Shown here piece by piece: positions 45,168-52,498 of a DNA stretch of 64,000 bases. The position numbers and the translations under genes are program-made. The stretch is taken from positions 1,480,769 to 1,544,768 of the forward strand of contig NZ_RBWE01000001.1 in assembly GCF_003627965.1 (NCBI RefSeq). Direction: 5' to 3'. Under the pieces are notes generated by a model. That model was not told the DNA's origin. It did not search any database and was given only the letters and a program-made list of their open reading frames with translations. Source of the stretch: Desulfofundulus salinus (GTDB lineage Bacteria; Bacillota; Desulfotomaculia; Desulfotomaculales; Desulfovirgulaceae). The first letter of the stretch is position 1; each line of letters opens with the position of its first letter.

Positions 45168-46457
45168 TTGCAAGAACCGGTAAAAATAGCACTTTTAGGC
45201 CTGGGAACGGTAGGCCGCGGGGTTTACCGCATTCTCACCGGCAATGCGGAAAACATTGCCCATAAGGTCGGCGCACCCGTTGAAATTTCCCGCATCCTTG
45301 TCCGCGATCTGACCAGGGACCGGGGCATCCCGCTGGATCCGGCCCTGCTTACTGATAATTACCAGGACATTCTGGACGACCCGGAAATAGCCATTGTGGT
45401 GGAGGTAATGGGAGGTATCCACCCGGCGCTGGACTATGTCATGGCCGCCCTGAAGCGGGGCAAAAGTGTGGTTACGGCCAACAAGGACATGATTGCCCTG
45501 CACGGTAAGGAACTCTTTGCCACCGCTGCGGCCAGCGGTGCCGGCCTCCTTTTTGAAGGCAGCGTGGCCGGAGGCATCCCCATCATCCGTCCTTTGAAAC
45601 AATGCCTGGCGGCCAACCGCATTCAGGAGATTATGGGCATTATCAACGGTACAACCAACTACATGTTGAGCAAAATGACCCGGGAAGGAGTGGATTTTGA
45701 CCGGGCACTGCGGGAAGCGCAGGCCAAAGGTTATGCCGAGGCCGATCCCACCGCCGATGTGGAGGGGCTGGACGCGGCGCGCAAACTGGCCATCCTTGCT
45801 TCCATCGCCTTTAATTCCCGCATCACCTTAAACGATGTCTACGTGGAAGGGATCAGCAAAATCACCGCCAGGGATATTGCCTATGCCCGGGAGTTGAATT
45901 ATGTGATCAAGTTGCTGGCCATTGCCAAGGAAACTCCTGAGGGCATCGAGGTGCGGGTGCATCCGACCATGATCCCCCAAAATCACCCCCTGGCTTCAGT
46001 TAACGACGTCTTTAACGCCATTTTTGTCCGGGGCGATGCCGTGGGTGACACCATGTTTTACGGCCGCGGCGCGGGGGAATTACCCACTGGAAGCGCTGTT
46101 GCGGCAGATATCATGGATGCGGCCCGCCACATTTTATATAAAGTGCCGGGTTTCATCGGCTGCACCTGTTACGACGAAAAACCGATCAAGCCCATGGCCA
46201 TGACCGAAAGCAAGTTTTACATTCGCCTGATGGTGGCCGACAGGCCGGGAGTGCTGGCCTCCATAGCCTATGCCTTTGGGGATAAGGAAGTTAGCCTGGC
46301 TTCGGTAATCCAAAAGCATACCGATGGCGACAGGGCGGAAATCGTGATGGTTACCCACCGGGTGCGGGAACAAAACCTGCAGGATGCTTTACGCCTGGTT
46401 GGATGCCTGAGTTCGGTTGACCGGATCGCCAGCTGTATTCGGGTAGAAGGTGAGTAG
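45168..46457 (+). CDS. hom: Homoserine dehydrogenase
   Basis: A 429-residue NAD(P)-dependent enzyme reducing aspartate semialdehyde to homoserine. The nucleotide-binding GLGTVGRGVYRIL is near residue 11, VVEVMGG near 72, TANKDMIALHG near 100 with the catalytic Lys, GIINGTTNYMLSKM near 163 and AEADPTADVEGLDAARKL near 195. The C-terminal ACT domain (MVADRPGVLASIAYAFGD) probably mediates threonine inhibition. TTG 45168 lies right after GGAAGGAGAGAGG; upstream TTG 45147 has no RBS. It is paired with thrB. Confidence 0.96.
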   Translation: MQEPVKIALLGLGTVGRGVYRILTGNAENIAHKVGAPVEISRILVRDLTRDRGIPLDPALLTDNYQDILDDPEIAIVVEVMGGIHPALDYVMAALKRGKSVVTANKDMIALHGKELFATAAASGAGLLFEGSVAGGIPIIRPLKQCLAANRIQEIMGIINGTTNYMLSKMTREGVDFDRALREAQAKGYAEADPTADVEGLDAARKLAILASIAFNSRITLNDVYVEGISKITARDIAYARELNYVIKLLAIAKETPEGIEVRVHPTMIPQNHPLASVNDVFNAIFVRGDAVGDTMFYGRGAGELPTGSAVAADIMDAARHILYKVPGFIGCTCYDEKPIKPMAMTESKFYIRLMVADRPGVLASIAYAFGDKEVSLASVIQKHTDGDRAEIVMVTHRVREQNLQDALRLVGCLSSVDRIASCIRVEGE

Positions 46458-46476
46458 AAAGGGGCAGGGTAAGAGA

Positions 46477-47391
46477 ATGGTCCGCGTACAGGTACCTGCC
46501 ACCACGGCCAACCTGGGCCCGGGTTTTGATTGCCTGGGGATGGCTTTGAAATTTTATAACATAGTAGAAATGGTACGTCTATCCAGCGGCCTGGTTATTG
46601 AGGTGCATGGGGAGGGTGTTCAGGAGATTGCCCGGGACGAAAGCAACGTGGTTTACCGGGCAGCCATGTATCTCTTCAAACAGGTGGGTTTTGATCCCGG
46701 GGGCCTGCGCATTCGTTTGATCAACAACATTCCGGTAGCCAGGGGGCTGGGCAGCAGTGCCTCGGCCATTGTGGGTGGCCTGGTGGCGGCCAACATTCTT
46801 TCCGGAAACAAGCTTTCCTGCCGGGAACTGCTCACCATGGCCTCGCAGCTCGAGGGCCATCCCGATAACGTGGCCCCGGCCCTTTTGGGCGGAATTGTTA
46901 TTTCCACTACGGTGGAAGGGGAGACCCGCTATGTGAAAATTGATCCTCCCGCAGGTCTGAAGGTGGCGGTAGCCATACCCGATTTTCACCTGAGTACCAG
47001 GGCCGCCCGGGAGGTGTTGCCCCAGCATGTCAGCCTGGCGGATGCCGTTTTTAACCTGGGGCGGGTGGCCCTGCTGGTGGCCGCCCTGCAGCAGGGCAAA
47101 CTGGACCTGCTGGCCACGGCCATGGAGGACAGGCTCCACCAGCCATACCGTGCATCCCTGGTACCCGGAATGAAAAAGGTGCTGGCGGCCGCCCGCCTGG
47201 CTGGAGCCCGGGGAGTTTGCTTAAGCGGTGCCGGTCCGAGTTTAATTGCCCTGGCCGACAGCAATTTGGAGCTTATTGCCCGGGTGATGAAGGATACCTT
47301 CCGGGAAAGCGGCATTATGGCCCGGGCCCTGGTTTTGGAGCCCAGCCCGGTGGGTGCCCGGGCCCTGGAAATTAAGACAAAGCCTTCGTAG
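46477..47391 (+). CDS. thrB: Homoserine kinase
   Basis: A 304-residue GHMP kinase phosphorylating homoserine. MVRVQVPATTANLGPGFDCLGMAL opens it, the ATP-binding PVARGLGSSASAIVGG is near residue 85 and EGHPDNVAPALLGG near 125. GVCLSGAGPSLIAL lies near the C-terminus. GTG 46450 is also open, but ATG 46477 gives the canonical N-terminus. No thrC is adjacent in this window. Confidence 0.96.
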   Translation: MVRVQVPATTANLGPGFDCLGMALKFYNIVEMVRLSSGLVIEVHGEGVQEIARDESNVVYRAAMYLFKQVGFDPGGLRIRLINNIPVARGLGSSASAIVGGLVAANILSGNKLSCRELLTMASQLEGHPDNVAPALLGGIVISTTVEGETRYVKIDPPAGLKVAVAIPDFHLSTRAAREVLPQHVSLADAVFNLGRVALLVAALQQGKLDLLATAMEDRLHQPYRASLVPGMKKVLAAARLAGARGVCLSGAGPSLIALADSNLELIARVMKDTFRESGIMARALVLEPSPVGARALEIKTKPS

Positions 47392-47464
47392 CTTCCCCAT
47401 TCGAAGGGGGGAATATCCTTGTCCAAAATGCCGGGGGCACTGCCAACCTGGCATTATTTGTCAC

Positions 47465-47494
47465 TTGGCATTGCTGGCGACGGGCCTGTATAAT
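47465..47494 (+). promoter_or_regulatory. Promoter of the ydaO riboswitch-sleB unit
   Basis: TTGGCA (47465-47470), an 18-bp spacer and the consensus TATAAT (47489-47494). Confidence 0.75.
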
Positions 47495-47512
47495 TACACT
47501 TGTAATTGAATT

Positions 47513-47664
47513 ACCAGTGGCCGAATCCCCGGGAACCCGGGGTACGGGGGAATTTTTACCCGGAGCGGGGTGAATCCGCGCGTTATTAAGGAGGTGAAAA
47601 TAAGACGCGCGGTAGGGTGCCCTCTACCCGAACCCATCAACTAACCCCGGAGGCTAGAGGAGGG
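47513..47664 (+). promoter_or_regulatory. ydaO-yuaA riboswitch (cyclic di-AMP)
   Basis: Conserved blocks of the ydaO class occur in order: CCGAATCC, GGGGTACGGGGGA, GGAGCGGGGTGAATCCGCGC, AGGGTGCCCTCTACCCGAA, CCCATCAACTAACCCCGG and GAGGCTAGAGG. It lies directly upstream of a LysM-SleB wall hydrolase, the classic context in which c-di-AMP turns off cell-wall hydrolase expression. An expression-platform terminator is not obvious; AGGAGGTG inside the aptamer loop is probably fortuitous. Confidence 0.92.
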
Positions 47665-47669
47665 AAAAA

Positions 47670-48485
47670 ATGAGCAGGCTGTTGTTTTACGTCCGTTACT
47701 TTCTGGCAACTCTGGCGGCACTTGTGTTGCTGCCCGTGGGTGCTGCGGCAGCGGCCACCCATACCGTCAGTCCCGGTGAATCCCTGTTTCTGATCAGCCG
47801 CGCCTACGGAACCACCGTGGATGCCCTGCGCCAGGCCAACGGTCTTTACACCGACCTGATCTACCCGGGGCAAAAGCTTTACATTCCGGAAGGGAATGGG
47901 AAGGGAAGTCCGGGTACATATACCGTGCGGCCCGGGGATACCCTTTATCTGATTGGCCTGCGTTATGGCGTGAGCTTTCAGTCAATAAAAGCAGCCAACG
48001 GTCTGAGAAGTGATTTAATCTACCCGGGACAGAAACTGATTATCCCCGCCGCGAATAATTGGGGGACAAGCCCGGCGCCGGTAAGCCGGAGCGCCATCAA
48101 CTCCGGTCCCGTTAATTATAGTCGTTCCGACTTTGACCTTCTGGCACGGTTGATTACCGCTGAAGCCGATTCCGAATCCTACATCACCAAGGTGGCAGTA
48201 GGAGCAGTGGTATTAAACCGCGTAAAAAGCAGCATTTTCCCGAATTCCATTCCCGCGGTCATTTACCAGGTGGACGAAACTGGATCTTACCAGTTTGAAC
48301 CCGTATTAAACGGCTGGATCAACCGTCCGGCCAGCGAGGAAGCCAAACGGGCTGCGCTGGATGCCCTCAACGGGGTTGACCCCACCAACGGCGCCCTTTA
48401 CTTCTTTGAATCCTGGGTGCCGAACAGCTGGCTGCAATCACGTCCTGTAAGTGTGATTCTGGACAGCTTTACATTTACTTACTAG
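47670..48485 (+). CDS. sleB: LysM-LysM-SleB-type cell wall hydrolase
   Basis: A 271-residue exported protein. A signal peptide (LLFYVRYFLATLAALVLLPV, cleavage near AAAA) is followed by two LysM repeats (HTVSPGESLFLISRAYGT; YTVRPGDTLYLIGLRYGV). The C-terminal Hydrolase_2/SleB domain has LLARLITAEADSESYITKVA near residue 155 with the catalytic Glu, VVLNRVKS and FEPVLNG. SleB-type lytic transglycosylases break spore cortex or vegetative wall. The c-di-AMP riboswitch upstream suggests a vegetative, turgor-linked role rather than pure germination. The start follows AGGAGGG. Confidence 0.92.
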   Translation: MSRLLFYVRYFLATLAALVLLPVGAAAAATHTVSPGESLFLISRAYGTTVDALRQANGLYTDLIYPGQKLYIPEGNGKGSPGTYTVRPGDTLYLIGLRYGVSFQSIKAANGLRSDLIYPGQKLIIPAANNWGTSPAPVSRSAINSGPVNYSRSDFDLLARLITAEADSESYITKVAVGAVVLNRVKSSIFPNSIPAVIYQVDETGSYQFEPVLNGWINRPASEEAKRAALDALNGVDPTNGALYFFESWVPNSWLQSRPVSVILDSFTFTY

Positions 48486-48524
48486 TTGAATACTTAGTTA
48501 AGGATAGATTTATATGACTTACAT

Positions 48525-48774
48525 CTGAAGTATCCCCAGCTCCTGTTTTGGCTCGGTAGCGAGCGACTTGAGCCGAGTGGCCAGCCAAACTTAGCGAGGC
48601 GAAAAGCGAAGGCAGGCCCGAGGGCATGGATGCCCGAGGCCGGCAACTGAGGCAGGATGCCGAATTTGCCGGGAAGCCTGCCGGAGCTTTGAGCCGAGCA
48701 ATAGTTTGGCCCGCGAGGCTCACTGGAGCGAGCGGGAGCCAAAACAGGGTAGTTGGAAAGTGGGGATTACTCAG
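48525..48774. repeat. Hairpin element downstream of sleB (family A)
   Basis: The ends are CTGAAGTATCCCC and GGGGATTACTCAG. The stem CCTGTTTTGGCTC (48542-48554) pairs with GAGCCAAAACAGG (48736-48748). The distal arm CCAAACTTAGCGAGGCG / AGTTTGG and GGCAGGC / GCCTGCC is complete, making this the best reference copy. The flanks GACTTACAT and AACTTCCAT agree at seven of nine positions, a possible decayed target duplication. Confidence 0.87.
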
Positions 48775-48922
48775 AACTTCCATACAGAAACAGGCCCTGC
48801 CCGGAGCAGGGCTTATTTCTTTAAGCGAAAGTTAATAAATTCTTAACACAAATGCAGTAAGTTTTACACATTTGTGGGGTAAAATGATCAATATGACAAA
48901 CCTGTGATGTGGAGGTGTTTTT

Positions 48923-49003
48923 ATGCATAGATTTATCCTTTTTGTGCTGCTTCTGGCATTAATGGTCATCATGATCCCGGGCCTGCGCCCGCCGGGGATT
49001 TAA
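48923..49003 (+). CDS. Small single-span membrane peptide, 26 aa
   Basis: ATG 48923 follows GGAGGTG at ideal spacing. The product is MHRFILFVLLLALMVIMIPG followed by LRPPGI: one hydrophobic helix with a basic N-terminus and a short Pro-rich tail. There is no competing frame and no homology I recognise. It lies alone between the hairpin element and the convergent ABC1 kinase gene. The excellent RBS and membrane-helix pattern argue for real translation. Confidence 0.55.
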   Translation: MHRFILFVLLLALMVIMIPGLRPPGI

Positions 49004-49012
49004 CCATCATAA

Positions 49013-50689
49013 CTAAAATCTCCGGGAACGCAAAATGGAAAAGATCAGGGCCACGCCCAGCACTCCCCCGACAACAAAAGCGGCCTCCACTACAGGCAAA
49101 CCCCAGAGAATGGTATAACCCCGCCCCAGCAGCAGAGAAGAACCCACGATCAAAGAACCCAAAAGGATACCCAGAACCAGGCGGTTAACCATGGCGTTGA
49201 GCTGGCCGAACATGCGGTTCAGGTCCGGGTTTACCGCTTTTATTTTTAATTCACCCCCTGCGGCCAGGTCCAGCACCCTGTCCAGGCGGTGAGGCAGGTG
49301 GGTCAAAAGCTGGTGGTAGTCTTCCAGGTGCTCCAGCACCAGCCTTTTTATCCCCGGCAGGCTGAAACGGCGCGCCAGCAGGCGTTTGCCCATGGGACGG
49401 GCAATCTCCACGATGCTCAATTCCGGGTCCAGCTGCGCAACTAAACCTTCAGCGGTAACCAGGGACTTCACCAGCAGGGTGAACTGGGTGGGAACGCGGA
49501 TACGGTATTTGAAGGCCACCGCCATTACATCCCCTAAAGATTCGGCCAGGCTAATCCGGCTCAAGGGGATTTCATAATATTTTTCCCTCAGGGCGTCGAT
49601 ATCCCGGTGCAGGGCGGCCCGGTCCACATGGGGTGGCACTACGCCCAGGTCTTCCACCGCCCGTACCACCTGGGAAGTGCTCCGCCGGACCAATCCCAAA
49701 ACCAGAGCGCCGATTTTTTCCCGCACCTCTTCATTCAGGCGCCCCACAATGCCAAAGTCCATAAAGGCCACCCTCCCGCCGGGCAGGGCGGCCAGGTTGC
49801 CCGGGTGGGGGTCGCCGTGGAAAAAACCGTGCAGCAGGATCTGCCGCAGCAGGGCATCGGCGAGGTGCCGGGCCACCACCTGCCGGTCAATGCCCCGGCG
49901 GGCCAGCTCTTCCGGGTTAGTCAGTTTCACTCCCTCTACGTACTCCATGGTCAGCACCTTGCTGGTGGTGTAATCCCAGTACACCACCGGGAAATAGACC
50001 GTGTTGTCGCCGGCAAAATGCTGGCGAAAGGTATCGGCATGGCGCCCTTCCACAGTGAAGTCCATCTCTTCCCGCAGGATCTTTTCAAACTCCTCCACCA
50101 TTTCCTCGAAGCGATAAAGCTCCCGCCAGGGCCCGTGCCTGTCCACCAGCCGGGCCACATCATGGAGGATTTCTATATCTGTGGAGAGAATTTTTTCCGT
50201 GCCCGGCCGCTGGACCTTGACCACCACCGGCCTGCCGTCCCGCAGGTTTGCCCGGTGGACCTGGCCGATGGAAGCGGCAGCCAGGGGGGTAGCTTCGAAA
50301 TGGGCAAAGATTTCCTCCAGGGGCAGCCCCAGCTCCATTTGAATGCGTTCCCGCACCTGGGCAAAGGGGAAAGGGGGCACCCGGTCCTGGAGCTTTTCCA
50401 GCTCGGCAATATATTCCGGGGCCAGCAGATCGGAGCGGGTGGAAAGCACCTGTCCCATCTTGATAAAAGTCGGGCCCAGTTCCTCCAGGGCCAGGCGCAG
50501 CCTTTCGGGCGGGGAAGGCCGTTCCACCACGGGGGCCTGGCGTGCCGGTTTGTGCCGGCGGCCAGGGCCCAGGAACTCGCCAAGACCCAGCTGTTGTGCC
50601 AGGTACCCGAAACCGTGGCGCACCAGGACGTTGGCAATTTCCCGGTAGCGGGCAAAATGCTTGTACCTCTTGCGCAGGTGCAGCTGCAT
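49013..50689 (-). CDS. ABC1/UbiB family atypical protein kinase-like membrane protein
   Basis: A 558-residue protein of the ABC1 (ADCK/UbiB) family. The KxGQ motif region FIKMGQVLSTRSDLLAPEYI is near residue 85, the nucleotide-binding VVKVQRPG near 155, HGFFHGDPHPGNL near 290 and MDFGIVGRL near 318. Two C-terminal transmembrane helices (LVLGILLGSLIVGSSLLLG; AAFVVGGVLGVALIFSIL) anchor it. UbiB proteins support quinone synthesis; in Gram-positive anaerobes the role is uncertain. The start MQLHLRKRYKHF at 50689 follows GGGGAGG on the minus strand; a longer frame to 50746 is less likely. Confidence 0.9.
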   Translation of the reverse strand: MQLHLRKRYKHFARYREIANVLVRHGFGYLAQQLGLGEFLGPGRRHKPARQAPVVERPSPPERLRLALEELGPTFIKMGQVLSTRSDLLAPEYIAELEKLQDRVPPFPFAQVRERIQMELGLPLEEIFAHFEATPLAAASIGQVHRANLRDGRPVVVKVQRPGTEKILSTDIEILHDVARLVDRHGPWRELYRFEEMVEEFEKILREEMDFTVEGRHADTFRQHFAGDNTVYFPVVYWDYTTSKVLTMEYVEGVKLTNPEELARRGIDRQVVARHLADALLRQILLHGFFHGDPHPGNLAALPGGRVAFMDFGIVGRLNEEVREKIGALVLGLVRRSTSQVVRAVEDLGVVPPHVDRAALHRDIDALREKYYEIPLSRISLAESLGDVMAVAFKYRIRVPTQFTLLVKSLVTAEGLVAQLDPELSIVEIARPMGKRLLARRFSLPGIKRLVLEHLEDYHQLLTHLPHRLDRVLDLAAGGELKIKAVNPDLNRMFGQLNAMVNRLVLGILLGSLIVGSSLLLGRGYTILWGLPVVEAAFVVGGVLGVALIFSILRSRRF

Positions 50690-50812
50690 AAAACATCCTC
50701 CCCGGGCCGCCGGCAGGCGCCGCTGGTTATTACTTATTTTTTCCACAACCGCCTTTTAAAACCCTCTTCGGGTGCGGCATATTTGTATACTGTGGAAGCC
50801 CTTTAAATTTTC

Positions 50813-50841
50813 TTGCCGCCAGAGATAGGAAGCAGTATAAT
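50813..50841 (+). promoter_or_regulatory. Promoter of comB
   Basis: TTGCCG (50813-50818), a 17-bp spacer and TATAAT (50836-50841). Confidence 0.72.
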
Positions 50842-50908
50842 ATTTGCGGTCCCCCGGACCAAATTCAATGCAAAGCCATAATCACTTTGGTGAAAGGGTT
50901 TTTAAATC

Positions 50909-51685
50909 ATGCGCATCGACCTTCTTCCCACTGCCGAAAGTATAGTTCCGGCCGAACTGGCCGGGTGTACCGCGGTGGTTTTTGATGTGTTACGGGCCAC
51001 AAGCACCATTGTCACTGCCCTGGCCCACGGCTGCCGGAGGGTGGTTCCGGTGGTAGACGCATCCGGAGCCAGAGAGCTGGCGGGCAGGCTGGCCGGGGAA
51101 AACACACCGGTACTGCTGGCAGGTGAGCGGGGTGGTCAAAAAATCCCTGGCTTTCCTTACGGCAACTCTCCCCTGGAATACCCGCCGGAAGTGGTGGGCG
51201 GCAAAGTGCTGGTCCTTACCACCAGCAACGGCACCCGGGCCCTGAACGGCGCGGCAAAAGAGGCCCACACTGTGCTGGTGGGAAGCCTGCTCAATGCCCG
51301 GGCCGTGGCTCAAAAGGCCTGCCGTCTGGGCAGGGATATAACCATGGTTTGCGCGGGCACGCAAGGTCAATTTTCCCTGGAGGATACCCTGGCAGCGGGA
51401 ATGGTGGTGCTGGAGATTGTGGAGATGCTGGACCCGGGCTGGCTTTGTTCAAACCACCAGCCGTCTTCCTCCCTGGACCTTGCCGACTTCGCCGTAGCCG
51501 CCCTGCACCTGGCCCGAACCTACCGGGACAACACCCGCCGGGCTTTTGACCACTCCCGCCACGGGCGCAGGCTTTTAAACATGGGGCTGGCGGCTGATCT
51601 GGACTGGTGCGCTTCCCTGAACACCTTCCAGGTGGTGCCGGTGGTAAAAAAGGAGAGTAGCTATTTAATCATTGAAAAGTGTTGA
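50909..51685 (+). CDS. comB: 2-phosphosulfolactate phosphatase family protein
   Basis: A 258-residue Mg2+-dependent phosphatase of the ComB family, first defined in coenzyme M synthesis (phosphosulfolactate to sulfolactate). Family blocks: VVFDVLRATSTIVTALAHGC near residue 25, LLAGERGGQKIPGFPYGNSP near 70, LTTSNGTRAL near 107, and MVCAGTQGQFSLEDTLAAG near 150. ComB homologues are common in clostridia that do not make coenzyme M, so the true substrate may differ; sulfolactate use is possible. It has its own promoter and GAAAGGG upstream of ATG 50909. Confidence 0.88.
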   Translation: MRIDLLPTAESIVPAELAGCTAVVFDVLRATSTIVTALAHGCRRVVPVVDASGARELAGRLAGENTPVLLAGERGGQKIPGFPYGNSPLEYPPEVVGGKVLVLTTSNGTRALNGAAKEAHTVLVGSLLNARAVAQKACRLGRDITMVCAGTQGQFSLEDTLAAGMVVLEIVEMLDPGWLCSNHQPSSSLDLADFAVAALHLARTYRDNTRRAFDHSRHGRRLLNMGLAADLDWCASLNTFQVVPVVKKESSYLIIEKC

Positions 51686-51786
51686 AAACTGCTATATTCG
51701 GTTCGCCAGGAGCAACAAGGCCAGGAAAATAAACTCCGCCGCTCTTGAGCTTTGGACGATGGCACGAAAAAACAGGTGACCCCCTC

Positions 51787-51815
51787 TTGCGTTTGGCCGG
51801 CAAATATGCTAAAAT
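51787..51815 (+). promoter_or_regulatory. Promoter of tRNA-Val
   Basis: TTGCGT (51787-51792), a 17-bp spacer and TAAAAT (51810-51815), 41 bp before the mature 5' end. Confidence 0.65.
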
Positions 51816-51856
51816 AACACATGCAAGCGGGTTGGCCCCGCGGTAAACTACAAAAC

Positions 51857-51931
51857 GGGCGCGTAGCTCAGTGGGAGAGCGCTTGACTCACATTCAAGAG
51901 GTCGCTGGTTCGAAACCAGCCGTGCCCACCA
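51857..51931 (+). tRNA. tRNA-Val (anticodon CAC)
   Basis: A 75-nt cloverleaf. Acceptor GGGCGCG pairs with CGTGCCC and the CCA is encoded. The D arm is GCTCAGTGGGAGAGC, the anticodon stem CTTGA/TCAAG with loop CTCACAT gives anticodon CAC (codon GTG), and the T arm CTGGTTCGAAACCAG is standard. The gene stands alone with its own promoter and terminator. Confidence 0.96.
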
Positions 51932-51941
51932 GCAAAATCAG

Positions 51942-51970
51942 AGCCCCGGAAAACGGGGCTTTTTGCTTTG
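51942..51970 (+). terminator. Intrinsic terminator of tRNA-Val
   Basis: AGCCCCG pairs with CGGGGCT over a 5-nt loop, followed by TTTTGCTTTG. Confidence 0.88.
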
Positions 51971-51981
51971 CCCGAAAAACC

Positions 51982-52012
51982 TTGATTTTAAAGGACTCAA
52001 GTATGCTAAAAT
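51982..52012 (+). promoter_or_regulatory. Promoter of the c-di-GMP riboswitch transcript
   Basis: TTGATT (51982-51987) and a TG-extended TAAAAT (52007-52012) with a 19-bp spacer; the extended -10 compensates for the long spacer. Confidence 0.55.
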
Positions 52013-52065
52013 TATGTCGAAATAAGGTAGTGGGGTCGAAAAGTTAAAAAGCTATTTTGTTCAAT

Positions 52066-52168
52066 CCGAATCCTGGAGGGCAAACCCGGCGAAAGCCGGG
52101 GGCGCAAAGCCACAGGTCTAAGGTTCCCCAAAGGGTTGCTACGGGGAACTATGACGGCTGGGTTGCAA
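52066..52168 (+). promoter_or_regulatory. GEMM-I riboswitch (cyclic di-GMP)
   Basis: The GEMM-I core is clear: GGAGGGCAAACC, a GCGAAAGC tetraloop arm (GNRA), GGCGCAAAGCCACAGGTCTA, then a second GC arm (GGTTCCCC / GGGGAACT) and closing GACGGCTGGGTTGC. It is followed by a terminator-like hairpin and then an HD-GYP gene, fitting control of c-di-GMP turnover. The exact P1 ends are uncertain. Confidence 0.9.
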
Positions 52169-52171
52169 GGG

Positions 52172-52225
52172 AGAAAGGTAGCTGCAGGAAAGCGTATACT
52201 TGTCTCCCTGCGGCTTTCTTAATTT
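52172..52225 (+). terminator. Expression-platform hairpin after the GEMM-I aptamer
   Basis: GCTGCAGG (52181-52188) pairs with CCTGCGGC (52207-52214), extended by AAAG with CTTT, and followed by TTAATTT. Confidence 0.65.
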
Positions 52226-52288
52226 GGAATAACGTAAAAGGCGGAGGTTTGAGCAAGTATGAAAGAATCCCTTATAGAACGTCAGTTC

Positions 52289-52301
52289 GGGGGGGGGGGG
52301 G
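52289..52301 (+). other. Poly-G tract of 13 bases between the riboswitch and the HD-GYP gene
   Basis: Thirteen consecutive G follow a possible short frame with its own RBS (GGAGG, ATG 52259). In the frame from ATG 52259 it encodes glycines and runs to a stop at 52433; in the neighbouring frame it stops at 52330. Such tracts slip easily, so length variation is likely. No protein family is recognised in either frame. Confidence 0.8.
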
Positions 52302-52350
52302 TAACCTGTCTACATCTGGCCTTATTTATTAGCCCTATAAACAACTCTTT

Positions 52351-52395
52351 TGGGGTTCCCCTTCTTTGGTTCCCTCCTTTTTGGTTCCCCTTTTT
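52351..52395. repeat. Three tandem TTTGGTTCCC-like units
   Basis: GGTTCCC recurs at 52354, 52368 and 52383, at 14-15 bp spacing, each within T-rich sequence. It lies between the poly-G tract and the HD-GYP gene. The pyrimidine-rich composition differs from surrounding DNA. Confidence 0.65.
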
Positions 52396-52498
52396 ACGCT
52401 CCCCACCCTTGTACCCGCCACCATCATTCCTATAAGAAACTGTTCTCATGAGTTTTTTCTACCGTTTCCATGGTAATTTCCATGATAGAGGTGTTTCC

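Noticed and set aside
16656-48774. CRISPR array
   Set aside because: The repeats are few, long, dispersed and palindromic with no regular spacers; no cas gene is present.
52057-52332. Open frame of about 90 codons upstream of the HD-GYP gene
   Set aside because: It crosses the GEMM-I aptamer and terminator and has no RBS at its start.
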